From positions 1 to 19,600 of the forward strand of contig JBKPCR010000419.1 of assembly GCA_046727435.1 (NCBI GenBank): 19,600 nt of DNA, written 5' to 3'. Shown one piece after another: positions 7,495 through 14,943 of the stretch. The notes below the pieces were generated by a model. It was not told where the DNA came from, ran no database searches, and saw nothing but the letters and a program-made list of their open reading frames with translations. The position numbers were made by a program, and so were the translations under genes. Position 1 is the first letter of the stretch, and the number at the start of each line of letters is the position of its first letter. This DNA is from CAVPRW01 sp046727435 [NCBI: bacterium]. GTDB taxonomy: Bacteria; Tectomicrobia; Entotheonellia; J063.

Positions 7495-8724
7495 TCAATC
7501 GATGCCCCTCAATCGCTCGACCACACGGGCGAGGATTTCGTGGGCCAGTTGTTGCTTCGACATTAGAGGAAGGTCCTCGACCCGCCCGTTGTCGTGCAGG
7601 ATCAGCGCCTTGTTCGCATCGCTCTGAAACCCGCTCCCGGCGTGACCGACTTCATTGGCGACGATCATATCCAAATGCTTCGCCTGTACCTTCTTCTGGG
7701 CGTTGGCCAACAGCTCCTCGGTTTCAGCGGCAAAGCCCACCAGCACGCGCTTTCCCTTGCGTTGGCCAAGCTCGGCGAGAATATCGGGATTGCGGACCAG
7801 TTCGACCGTTTGCACATCCTCGGTCTTTTTCACTTTGTATGGGATGAACTGCCTGGGGCGATAGTCAGACACCGCGGCTGCTTTGATGACCACATCCGCC
7901 TTTTCAAATGCCCGCATCACCGCCTCATGCATCTGGCATGCGGTCTGGACGCTGTGTGATTGCACGCCTGCAGGCGGCATCAGATTGGTCGGTCCCGAGA
8001 TCAGGATGACCTCTGCCCCACGCTGACGTGCCGCCTCGGCAATGGCATAGCCCATCTTGCCCGACGAAGGGTTCGAGATAAAACGCACCGTATCGATCGG
8101 CTCCTGGGTCGGCCCTGCCGTCACCAGCACCGTCCGCTTGATCAAATCGTGAGGCATCGCTGGGGCGGTGAGGCGTGCAATGACCCGTGCCGCAATGTGC
8201 TCAGGCTCGGCCATGCGTCCCTGCCCGACCTTGCCGCTAGCCAGGACGCCATGCTCAGCCTCTATGATCTCAACTCCCAACGCCTTGAGCCGCGCCATGT
8301 TGCTTTGCACGATCGGATTCGTATACATATTGGTCTCCATTGCCGGAGCCAGGATAACCGGAGCGACCGTGGTGAGCAGAAAGGTCGACAGCAGATCATC
8401 AGCAATACCATGAGTATATTTGCCAATGATGTCCGCTGTGGTGGGGGCGACAAGGACGAGATCTCCTGTTTCCGCCATCCAGATATGCTTCATGCGGGGG
8501 TCAGTCGATCGAAACGCCTCCTCATCAAGCATGACGGGGTGGCGGGAAAAGGTCTGGAACGTCAGGGGGCCAACGAATTGGCAGGCGGCGCGGGTCATAA
8601 TCGTCACGACATTCGCCCCAGATTTCGTCAAGCGTCGCAACACCTCAACCGCTTTGAACGCAGCGATGCTGCCGCTGACCCCGAGAACGATTGTCTTGCC
8701 TTCAAGTGCTAGGGCCTCGCTCAT
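7495..8724 (-). CDS. coaBC: Bifunctional phosphopantothenoylcysteine synthetase/decarboxylase
   Basis: It carries out two consecutive steps of coenzyme A synthesis: CTP-dependent joining of 4'-phosphopantothenate to cysteine, then FMN-dependent decarboxylation. The N-terminal CoaC domain shows GVSGSIAAFKA, the active-site His (residue 80, in RMKHIW), PAMETNM at 127-133 and ASGKVGQGRM at 162-171. The CoaB domain has VTAGPTQEPID, AAAVSDYRP and the YKVKK lysine motif (about 297-300). Two deviations stand out. The usual PAMNxxM Asn is Glu, and the ACG cysteine of the E. coli enzyme is Ser, the latter common in other phyla. ATG 8724 is preferred, with a 23-bp overlap with gmk. An ATG at 8736 is possible. 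Confidence 0.95.
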   Translation of the reverse strand: MSEALALEGKTIVLGVSGSIAAFKAVEVLRRLTKSGANVVTIMTRAACQFVGPLTFQTFSRHPVMLDEEAFRSTDPRMKHIWMAETGDLVLVAPTTADIIGKYTHGIADDLLSTFLLTTVAPVILAPAMETNMYTNPIVQSNMARLKALGVEIIEAEHGVLASGKVGQGRMAEPEHIAARVIARLTAPAMPHDLIKRTVLVTAGPTQEPIDTVRFISNPSSGKMGYAIAEAARQRGAEVILISGPTNLMPPAGVQSHSVQTACQMHEAVMRAFEKADVVIKAAAVSDYRPRQFIPYKVKKTEDVQTVELVRNPDILAELGQRKGKRVLVGFAAETEELLANAQKKVQAKHLDMIVANEVGHAGSGFQSDANKALILHDNGRVEDLPLMSKQQLAHEILARVVERLRGID

Positions 8725-9391
8725 GGATCCATCCATCCAATTCGGCCCAAATCGGGTATCGGCGGTTGAGCCGTGGGAGGCAACAGCGATCGGCGAGGAT
8801 AATGGCCTGGAGCTGTTGCGTGGCTGACTTCAGGTCGTCGTTCACGACGACATAATCGTAATCCCGATACTGGGCCATTTCCGTGGGGGCGATGGCCAGT
8901 CGGGTACGCATCGACGCCTCGTTGTCGGCGTTGCGCTGTCGCAAACGTTGCTCAAGGGCAGCCAGTGAGGGAGGCAGGATAAAAATGTACCGCGCATCCA
9001 CACGCTGTCGCCTAAGTGCTGCCGCCCCCTGGTAATTAATGACCAGGAGCACGTCAAATCCTTGCTGGCAAAGACGGTTGACATCCAGGCGTGACGTACC
9101 ATACAGATAACCATGTACCGTGGCTGATTCAAGCATCTCCCCTGCACCCAAGCGCTGCAGAAATGCCTCATGGGAGATGAAATGATAGTCACATCCATCA
9201 ACTTCCCCGGGTCTTGGCGGCCGGGTGGTATAGGTCACCGAGCGCACGAGCTCGGGTGTAGAAGCGATGACGGCCTGTGCCAACGTGCTTTTGCCGGCGC
9301 CCGAGGGGGCGGAGAGCACGAAGATACGGCCGTAGCCGGGGTTGCCGGTTATGTCATTCGATGTTTTGGGCTTGCTCACGAATGCGCTCAA
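8702..9391 (-). CDS. gmk: Guanylate kinase
   Basis: It phosphorylates GMP to GDP with ATP in the cytoplasm. The P-loop SAPSGAGKST is at about residues 27-36, and the GMP-binding block SVTYTTRPPRPGEVDGCDYHF starts at 51. HGYLYGTS follows, matching the family HGNYYGT segment. The family's (L)xIDxQGA reads INYQGAA here. From the TTG at 9391 the protein has 229 residues, with about 20 extra before the P-loop strand. A GTG at 9379 is an alternative. Both starts lie inside the 3' end of yicC, so the two genes are probably translationally coupled. The 3' end overlaps coaBC, leaving no room for rpoZ, which often sits between them. Confidence 0.95.
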   Translation of the reverse strand: MSAFVSKPKTSNDITGNPGYGRIFVLSAPSGAGKSTLAQAVIASTPELVRSVTYTTRPPRPGEVDGCDYHFISHEAFLQRLGAGEMLESATVHGYLYGTSRLDVNRLCQQGFDVLLVINYQGAAALRRQRVDARYIFILPPSLAALEQRLRQRNADNEASMRTRLAIAPTEMAQYRDYDYVVVNDDLKSATQQLQAIILADRCCLPRLNRRYPIWAELDGWIHERGPST

Positions 9392-10232
9392 GCTCGCTCT
9401 TGATGTCCACGACCAGGACAGCGACGTCGCTATCGGCCACCTTAGAGCTGGTCGTATTGATCTCGCGATTCATCTCCTGCAGCAGGAAATCCAACTTCCG
9501 CCCCACTGGCTCGTGCACGTGCAGAAGGCGTTTGAACTCTGTGAGGTGGGTGTGCAGGCGGGTCATCTCTTCAGTGACGTCGCTGCGTTCGGTGAAGAAC
9601 ACCACTTCCTGCGCCAGCCGTGTAGGATCGATCTCTACATCTCCAAACAGGCGGCTAATGCGGGCCTCCAATTTTTGCCGGTAGTCGATGAGAAGGGCGG
9701 GGAGTCGGCTTTTGATGTGCTCCAGCCATGCTTCGATGAGGTGAATACGCTGAAGGATATCACGCCCTAAGGCCTCGCCCTCAGCCAACCGCATGGCCTC
9801 CAGGTTCGCCACAGCGATGTCGAGGGCTTCTTGAACCGCTGGCCAGAGGTCTTCGACGTGATGCTCATTTTCCTCCACGCGGGCGATCTCACGGAGTTCC
9901 AGGAGCGTCGAGAGCTCCACCTGACCGCCAAGTCCCAGCTCATGCTTGAGGTCCGTGAGGGCGAGAAAGAGTTGACGAGCTAGGGCCTGATCGATGACAA
10001 TGCGTCGAGACGAGACCGTGGCGTAATTGACGGTCATATGCACGTCGAAGCGTCCACGGGTAAAGCGTGAGCGGACTGTCTCGCGGATGCGGTTCTCGAG
10101 AGCAGCAAACCCCCGTGGAGTTTTCACAGCGATTTCACAATAGCGATGATTCAGGGAGCGAACCTCGACCGCACAGGCTCCGCCTGGTGCCTGGACCTCC
10201 CCTTGACCGTAACCTGTCATGCTGCGAACCAT
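9354..10232 (-). CDS. yicC: YicC/YloC family endoribonuclease
   Basis: This 292-residue protein has the family's N-terminal signature MVRSMTGYGQG, followed by EVRSLNHRYCEI. The C-terminal signature EMNREINTTSSK lies about 40 residues before the end. YicC-family proteins are endoribonucleases linked to RNA turnover. The charged C-terminal part is predicted to be largely helical. It heads an operon with gmk, coaBC and udg, and yicC-gmk is a widely conserved pair. The ATG at 10232 is chosen because it gives the canonical N terminus. No ribosome-binding site is striking, and no clear promoter for the operon was seen in the intergenic region upstream. Confidence 0.94.
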   Translation of the reverse strand: MVRSMTGYGQGEVQAPGGACAVEVRSLNHRYCEIAVKTPRGFAALENRIRETVRSRFTRGRFDVHMTVNYATVSSRRIVIDQALARQLFLALTDLKHELGLGGQVELSTLLELREIARVEENEHHVEDLWPAVQEALDIAVANLEAMRLAEGEALGRDILQRIHLIEAWLEHIKSRLPALLIDYRQKLEARISRLFGDVEIDPTRLAQEVVFFTERSDVTEEMTRLHTHLTEFKRLLHVHEPVGRKLDFLLQEMNREINTTSSKVADSDVAVLVVDIKSELERIREQAQNIE

Positions 10233-10556
10233 AGCGACGATGTCCCGTCTAGACCTCTTGGCCAGCGCGTATGACTGTCTGTCACACAGATATCACCAGC
10301 GAGGGCTATGTGCGCGCCTCGGTTGCCATCCGGAAATTGGGTTGTATTGTGCGCAAACTTCCGCCAAAACGCAAGTTCAATTCATTCACCGTATCTGGGC
10401 AAGGAGCCGACAAGGACCTGGAGGTGGTTGTGTGGGCGGCACCACGGCCGCCCCTTCTCTATTGACGCCTCACGGAGGCTCTGTTATGGTGATCACAGAA
10501 GCCGCCGGGAGTGACCACGCCCTGAGCGGATAACGCGGTGCGGCGGGGGCATCACC
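10233..10556. other. Divergent intergenic region between yicC and hflK
   Basis: A 324-nt gap separates the divergent yicC and hflK genes. It holds the hflK promoter candidate at 10462-10490. An open frame at 10271-10465 (64 codons, plus strand) has no ribosome-binding site and no recognisable protein features, and I treat it as non-coding. No clear hairpin terminator or tRNA was seen. Confidence 0.6.
10462..10490 (+). promoter_or_regulatory. Candidate sigma70-type promoter of the hflK operon
   Basis: TTGACG (10462-10467) and TATGGT (10485-10490) are separated by 17 bp. That is five of six matches at -35 and four of six at -10. It would start transcription near 10497, about 60 nt before the hflK GTG. 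Confidence 0.5.
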
Positions 10557-11600
10557 GTGGCATGGGATGATTTCAATTTTCGCAAAGGACCTGGAGGGGG
10601 GTTTGGGCGGACACCCTTTCGCCTGCCGTCTCTGCGGCTCCAGCAGATCAGCCCACAAGTCCTTGGTGTCATGGTCGGGGTGATGGTGGCATTGTGGCTC
10701 GCTAGTGGTGCCTACACCGTTGGGCCGGACCAACGGGGAATCGTCCTTCGCTTTGGTAAGCATGTGGCCACCGTGGACCCTGGGTTCCATTGGCATTGGC
10801 CCTATCCTTTCGAAATCGTCCTGCGGCCGAAGGTGACCGAGGTACAGCGAGTAGAGATCGGCTTCCGGAGCATTGATCCTGGTCCTCCGGCACGCTATGC
10901 GGATGTTGCCTCCGAATCGTTGATGTTGACCGGCGATGAGAATATCATCGATATCGATTTGGTGGTGCAATATCGCATTGCCGATCCCGCCAAGTATCTC
11001 TTCAAAGTTCGCCATCTCGCAGACACCGTCAAGTCCGCCAGCGAGGCCGCCTTACGGGAGGTGATCGGCCGCCGTCACATTGACGAAGCTTTGACGGTAG
11101 GCAAGCTCGAAATCCAGGAAGAGACCAAGGCGTTGCTGCAAGCCATTCTGAACACCTACGAAGCAGGAGTGCAGATCATCGCCGTACAACTGCAAGAGGT
11201 CCAACCACCGAAGCAGGTCATCGATGCCTTCAAAGATGTGGCCAGTGCTCGTGAAGATAAGGCCCGCTTCATCAACGAGGCGGAAGGCTACCGGAGCGCC
11301 ATCATCCCAGAAGTCCGAGGCAGAGTAGAAATGGTCCTGCGCGAGGCAGAAGCCTATCGTGAGGAGAAAATCCGCCGTGCTCAGGGGGAGACGCGAAGAT
11401 TCTTACAAGTACTGGAAGAATACCAAGTAGCCAAAGAGATTACCCGGAAGCGTTTGTTATTGGAGACGCTCGAAGAGGTTCTCCCGCAAATGGACAAGAT
11501 CATCCTGGAAGACAGGGCTGGTACAAATGTGCTCCCCATCCTGCCGCTCGGCAAGGGCGAGAATCAGTCTGGCCTCGATGGCGTCGGTGAGAAGCGCTAA
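10557..11600 (+). CDS. hflK: Membrane protease modulator HflK (SPFH/prohibitin family)
   Basis: HflK and HflC form a large cage-like complex in the inner membrane that surrounds FtsH and modulates its proteolysis of membrane proteins. The 347-residue protein shows the HflK pattern: a short Gly-rich cytoplasmic start (FRKGPGGGFG), one membrane segment at about 35-52, then the SPFH domain (AYTVGPDQRGIVLRFGKH onward). A long charged coiled coil of the EAEGYRSAIIPEVRG type follows. The GTG start at 10557 has only a weak G-rich ribosome-binding site. hflC follows 18 nt later, so the pair is co-transcribed. No ftsH lies in this window. Confidence 0.95.
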   Translation: MAWDDFNFRKGPGGGFGRTPFRLPSLRLQQISPQVLGVMVGVMVALWLASGAYTVGPDQRGIVLRFGKHVATVDPGFHWHWPYPFEIVLRPKVTEVQRVEIGFRSIDPGPPARYADVASESLMLTGDENIIDIDLVVQYRIADPAKYLFKVRHLADTVKSASEAALREVIGRRHIDEALTVGKLEIQEETKALLQAILNTYEAGVQIIAVQLQEVQPPKQVIDAFKDVASAREDKARFINEAEGYRSAIIPEVRGRVEMVLREAEAYREEKIRRAQGETRRFLQVLEEYQVAKEITRKRLLLETLEEVLPQMDKIILEDRAGTNVLPILPLGKGENQSGLDGVGEKR

Positions 11601-11618
11601 GCGGTAGGGAGCGCATCC

Positions 11619-12473
11619 ATGCCACGAGCATCGGCGGTTTGGTGGATCATGGGTATCGCTATGCTGCTGGTCATCGCATCGCGCACACTCTATGCGGTGT
11701 CGGAGACCGAACAAGTCGTAGTCACCCAACTCGGTCGTCCGGTGCGTCTGGTGCAGACCCCAGGCCTGCACCTTAAGGTACCATTTTTGCAGCAGCTCAC
11801 CTTTTTTGAAGACCGCCTACTCGATTATGACGCCGCGCCTGCACCGGTGATCACGCGCGACAAGAAGAATTTGGTGGTCGATAACTATGCCAAATGGCAG
11901 ATCCGGGACTCGCTCAAATTCCTGCAGACCGTCCAGAATGAAGCGGGCGCGCAGGCGCGCCTGGATGACATCATCTACTCCAAAGTTCGCGAGCAGTTGG
12001 GCTTGCATGATTTGGTTGAAGTGATCGCCACCAAACGGGATCCGATCATGCGAGCGGTGACCGCAGGCAGTCATGAGGCCTCTACAGCCTATGGCATCGG
12101 TGTGATCGATGTGCGGATTAAACGCGCCGATCTACCGCCCGAAAACGCCCAGGCGGTATATGGCCGGATGCGCACCGAGCGAGAGCGCGAGGCCAAACGA
12201 TACCGTTCGGAAGGGCAAGAGGAAGCGTTGAAGATTCGAGCCGAATCCGAAAAGCAGAAGACGATCCTGCTGGCTGAGGCCTACGAACAAGACCAAGCGA
12301 TTCGCGGCGAGGGGGATGCTGCGGCAATGCGCGTGTATGCCGAAGCGTTCCAGCATGACCCTGATTTTTTTACCTTTACCCGCACGCTTGAAGCCTACAG
12401 AAAATCGCTGAAGGGCAAAACGACCTTACTTTTGCCTCCTCAGATGGAGTTCCTTAGATACCTGCGCGAGTAA
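11619..12473 (+). CDS. hflC: Membrane protease modulator HflC (SPFH/prohibitin family)
   Basis: This is the partner of HflK, 284 residues. One membrane segment (about 8-25) is followed by SETEQVVVTQLGRPVR, the start of the SPFH domain. Next come DKKNLVVDNYAKWQI and the IGVIDVRIKRADLP segment typical of HflC. The C-terminal coiled coil runs through MRTEREREAKRYRSEG, and then the EGDAAAMRVYAEAF and FFTFTRTLEAYRKSL motifs. No parts are missing. It ends one nucleotide before the longest reading of the CPBP protease gene, so the operon continues. Confidence 0.95.
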   Translation: MPRASAVWWIMGIAMLLVIASRTLYAVSETEQVVVTQLGRPVRLVQTPGLHLKVPFLQQLTFFEDRLLDYDAAPAPVITRDKKNLVVDNYAKWQIRDSLKFLQTVQNEAGAQARLDDIIYSKVREQLGLHDLVEVIATKRDPIMRAVTAGSHEASTAYGIGVIDVRIKRADLPPENAQAVYGRMRTEREREAKRYRSEGQEEALKIRAESEKQKTILLAEAYEQDQAIRGEGDAAAMRVYAEAFQHDPDFFTFTRTLEAYRKSLKGKTTLLLPPQMEFLRYLRE

Positions 12474-12482
12474 TTGATCACC

Positions 12483-13205
12483 ATGGCCCGGCGCTACGTC
12501 CAACCGACGTATTTTCAGCTCTCGCGCTCGCCCCAGTATAGTCTAGTGTTTGCCATGCCGCTTCTTATGGCCTACGAGGGGTTTGCGTTCTTCTTGAATC
12601 ACTCGGACCTCTATGGCATCCGCAATAGTGCCGATGTATTCCTGAAGCTGTTCTTAGCCTATGTGGGCATTCACGGCTTCTTCGGCTTCGGCGCTGCGAT
12701 GATCGTGGCGCTGCTCCTATTCCGCGTCATGGGAGGGGGCCCACGCTTCGGTTCGATTCGCCTCGGAGTCTTGGTATGGATGCTGGCCGAGAGTCTGGTA
12801 TACTCTGTGGTATTCGGGGCACTGGTCAGCGCTGTGACCCGCCTCCTATTGGCTCAGCCGTTTCCCTTGAGTCGATCGGCGCAGATTCTGGTCTCGCTGG
12901 GAGCCGGGATCTATGAGGAATTTATGTTCCGCGTCCTGTTGCTGGGGGCCCTGATGTTCCTCCTACATCGTCTCTTGCATCTCCAGCAGCTCGTGGCATA
13001 CGGCATGGCGGCAGGTCTCGGAGCTATTTTGTTCGCGGCTTTTCATTATATAGGACCTTTCGGTGCTCCGTTACAGCTTCCATCATTTGTGTTTCGATTT
13101 ATTGCCGGATTGATCTTGACTGGATTGTACTTTGCACGTGGCTATGGGATCACGGCCTATACGCATAGCCTTTACGACTTATGGATCACCTTTGAAGTGA
13201 TATAG
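12483..13205 (+). CDS. CPBP family intramembrane glutamic endopeptidase
   Basis: This is a polytopic membrane protein with six or more hydrophobic segments in 240 residues. Counting from the ATG at 12483, it carries the CPBP (Abi/CAAX-protease-like) motifs in order: EExxxR as EEFMFR (Glu145, Glu146, Arg150), FxxxH as FAAFH (His188), and a third motif HSLYD (His228, Asp232). Bacterial members act in maturation of prenylated or secreted peptides, immunity to bacteriocins, or membrane-protein turnover. The substrate here is unknown. Lying directly after hflKC, it may belong to the same membrane-quality operon, which is an inference. A TTG at 12474 would add three residues and nearly abut the hflC stop. 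Confidence 0.85.
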   Translation: MARRYVQPTYFQLSRSPQYSLVFAMPLLMAYEGFAFFLNHSDLYGIRNSADVFLKLFLAYVGIHGFFGFGAAMIVALLLFRVMGGGPRFGSIRLGVLVWMLAESLVYSVVFGALVSAVTRLLLAQPFPLSRSAQILVSLGAGIYEEFMFRVLLLGALMFLLHRLLHLQQLVAYGMAAGLGAILFAAFHYIGPFGAPLQLPSFVFRFIAGLILTGLYFARGYGITAYTHSLYDLWITFEVI

Positions 13206-13220
13206 GGAGGATTGTGTCAT

Positions 13221-13592
13221 ATGGCGACACTGGATAATATTGAACATTATTTGCTTCAAATGGAATATCCATTTGAATCGATTGAAGATCGTATGTGGGT
13301 CATTCACAATACAGCTAATATCGTGGTCACCTATGAACCACCTTTAGTGGTTTTCAGAATGAAGCTTATGGAAATACCTAAAGAGAGACGTGAAGAGTTC
13401 TTTAAATTGCTTCTCGAATTTAACGCTGCCAATATGATTCATGGTGCTTATGGTATTGAGGGAGAAAATGTTGTACTAATAGACACGCTACAGTCAGAGC
13501 ACCTCGATTTCAATGAATTTCAGGCATCATTAGATGCGCTGTTGATGGCGAGTACACAGGATTATCAGAAGCTCAACGCTTTTCGAGGCTAA
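13221..13592 (+). CDS. Small YbjN/CesT-like protein of unknown function
   Basis: This soluble, acidic 123-residue protein has no signal or membrane segment. Its pattern resembles the YbjN and type III secretion-chaperone (CesT-like) fold: a helix (DNIEHYLLQMEY), paired strands with VWVIHNTANIVVTY-type alternation, then helices containing EFFKLLLEFNAANMIHGAYGIEGENVVLID. That family call rests on pattern memory, not an alignment. ATG 13221 is chosen because GGGAGG lies 10 nt upstream, whereas the TTG at 13212 is too close. GC content by hand count is about 39 percent, well below its neighbours. It sits between the CPBP protease and pspA in the same direction, so a chaperone or adaptor role in the PspA response is plausible but unproven. 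Confidence 0.8.
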   Translation: MATLDNIEHYLLQMEYPFESIEDRMWVIHNTANIVVTYEPPLVVFRMKLMEIPKERREEFFKLLLEFNAANMIHGAYGIEGENVVLIDTLQSEHLDFNEFQASLDALLMASTQDYQKLNAFRG

Positions 13593-13646
13593 TATGGCTG
13601 TTTTTTCGACTGGAGAGAACTCATGGTATGATGAGGAGGAATGCGC

Positions 13647-14336
13647 ATGGGAATTATGGATCGCGTAGCTACGGTGATTAAATCGAACCTCAATCATCTG
13701 ATCAACAAGGCCGAGGATCCTGAAAAGATGCTGGATCAGATCCTCATTGAGATGCGCCAGCAACTGGTGGAAGCGAAGCGCGAAGTTGCAGTGGCGATTG
13801 CTGATGAAAAGCGTTTGGCGGCGCAGTTGGAAGCTGAGCTTGAGCAAGTACGTGAATGGGAGCGACGTGCTACGATGGCCGTGCAAAAGGGTGAGGACGA
13901 CTTGGCGCGTGAAGCCCTGCGCCGAAAGGCGGACCATGAGCAGATTGCCATCGGCTATAAAAAACAGTGGGATGCACAGCAGGCCAGCACCGAGAATCTG
14001 AAAAACGCGCTGCGGGCTCTAAGCCAGAAAATCGAGGAAGCGGGGCGCAAGAAAAACCTTCTTGTCGCGCGCCAGAAACGTGCAGAAGCCCAGAAGCATA
14101 TTCATGAGGTGATGACGGGGCTCACTGATACCAGCGCCTTTGAATCCTTTGACCGTATGACGTCTAAAGTCGAGCAAATCGAGGCTCAAGCTGGTGCGGC
14201 GGTGGAGCTCTCCCAAGAACTCAGCGGTGACACCATGGAGCAAAAGTTTAGAGCCCTGGAAAGTTCCACCGATGTCGAGCAAGAACTTCACGCCTTGAAA
14301 GCCAAGGTCCAAAAGGAGCTTCCCCCTGCCCCCTGA
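13647..14336 (+). CDS. pspA: Phage-shock protein A / IM30 family (PspA)
   Basis: PspA proteins are ESCRT-III-like coiled-coil proteins that coat and stabilise stressed inner membrane. The 229-residue product opens with the amphipathic membrane-binding helix MGIMDRVATVIKSNLNHLINKAEDPEKML. It continues as one long charged coiled coil (MRQQLVEAKREVAVAIADEKRLAAQLE onward) with the family's helical hairpin spacing. AGGAGG lies 7 nt before ATG 13647. An earlier in-frame ATG at 13641 is only 1 nt from that site. The gene is 54 nt after the YbjN-like gene, and a convergent DUF350 gene follows. No pspF/pspB/pspC genes and no clear sigma54 site were found. Confidence 0.95.
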   Translation: MGIMDRVATVIKSNLNHLINKAEDPEKMLDQILIEMRQQLVEAKREVAVAIADEKRLAAQLEAELEQVREWERRATMAVQKGEDDLAREALRRKADHEQIAIGYKKQWDAQQASTENLKNALRALSQKIEEAGRKKNLLVARQKRAEAQKHIHEVMTGLTDTSAFESFDRMTSKVEQIEAQAGAAVELSQELSGDTMEQKFRALESSTDVEQELHALKAKVQKELPPAP

Positions 14337-14360
14337 GCAATACATGACGCCCATGGAGAT

Positions 14361-14391
14361 GGAGAGGTTGGTGGCACCACCCTCCCTCTCC
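14361..14391. terminator. GC-rich hairpin between pspA and the DUF350 gene
   Basis: GGAGAGG (14361-14367) pairs with CCTCTCC (14385-14391), and inside it GGTGG (14370-14374) pairs with CCACC (14377-14381), with a two-base loop. It lies between two convergent genes, where a bidirectional terminator is expected. No clear T tract follows on either strand, so it may work with Rho or as a pause hairpin. Confidence 0.5.
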
Positions 14392-14439
14392 AGACGGCCG
14401 TGTTGTCGACGCTGCTCAGGAGTCATGAGTGTTGGCCGT

Positions 14440-14655
14440 TCAGGGCCGTATAATCACTGCGCCGAGTATGAAACCGAGGGCGACAAAGATCCCAGCTAGA
14501 AGGAGTGCGGCAGCCGTGCTGTTGTCCTCCGCGATTTTCTTCTCCACATCGAAGGGAGCGAAAGCATCCACCAGACGATAAGCCACCATCAGCAGCACCA
14601 AGCCCACACCGCTATAGATAACCATCAAGATGATTGTGAGGATAAAACGGCCCAT
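14440..14655 (-). CDS. DUF350 (UPF0719) small membrane protein
   Basis: This 71-residue protein has two hydrophobic segments (about 4-26 and 47-68) separated by a charged link. The link carries the DUF350 signature AFAPFDVEKKIAEDNSTAAALLLAGIFVALG. Its function is unknown. DUF350 genes are often found near pspA-type genes, and here the two are convergent neighbours, which supports a shared envelope role. ATG 14655 is chosen because GGGAGGAAGGG precedes it; an upstream in-frame start would add eight uncharacteristic residues (MCSWWEEG). No convincing promoter was found in the region upstream. Confidence 0.88.
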   Translation of the reverse strand: MGRFILTIILMVIYSGVGLVLLMVAYRLVDAFAPFDVEKKIAEDNSTAAALLLAGIFVALGFILGAVIIRP

Positions 14656-14844
14656 CCCTTCCTCCCACCACGAGCACACGCAAGATTCTCATGAGGACCG
14701 GGCCTCTGAGTGCGACAACCCGGGAGTCGGTGCGTCTATCTTAAAGGGTGGCGACACACTCGTTCTCAACCTCCATTCGACAAGTCGACGCACCCTAACA
14801 TATTCGGAATCCTATTGCAACGGCCATGTACGGCCGGGTGAGCC

Positions 14845-14873
14845 TTGACTTTTGAGCAGCTGTTGCGTATCTT
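14845..14873 (+). promoter_or_regulatory. Candidate promoter of the SH3-domain protein gene
   Basis: TTGACT (14845-14850) and TATCTT (14868-14873) are separated by 17 bp. The match is five of six at -35 and four of six at -10. Transcription would begin near 14880. The TTG of this -35 is also the first possible start codon of the following frame, so that start is unlikely. Confidence 0.45.
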
Positions 14874-14943
14874 CATACTATTAATGCAAGGACCTGCCGA
14901 GCCCATTGTCATCCCTAGTCGATTTAGCAATCACACCCTCACT

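Noticed and set aside
10271-10465. 64-codon open frame between yicC and hflK
   Set aside because: It has no ribosome-binding site, no recognisable domain, and lies in a divergent regulatory region.
13594-13610. Possible sigma54 site (TGGC...) before pspA
   Set aside because: The GG is not followed by GC at the required 10-nt spacing, and no PspF-type activator gene is nearby.
13604-13632. TTTCGA-N17-TATGAT as a pspA promoter
   Set aside because: The -10 would be only 1 nt before the ribosome-binding site AGGAGG, so transcripts would start at or after it and lose it. pspA is more likely read from upstream.
14845-14943. TTG 14845 as start of the SH3-domain protein
   Set aside because: The TTG forms part of a good -35 element, and the added residues do not resemble a signal or domain.
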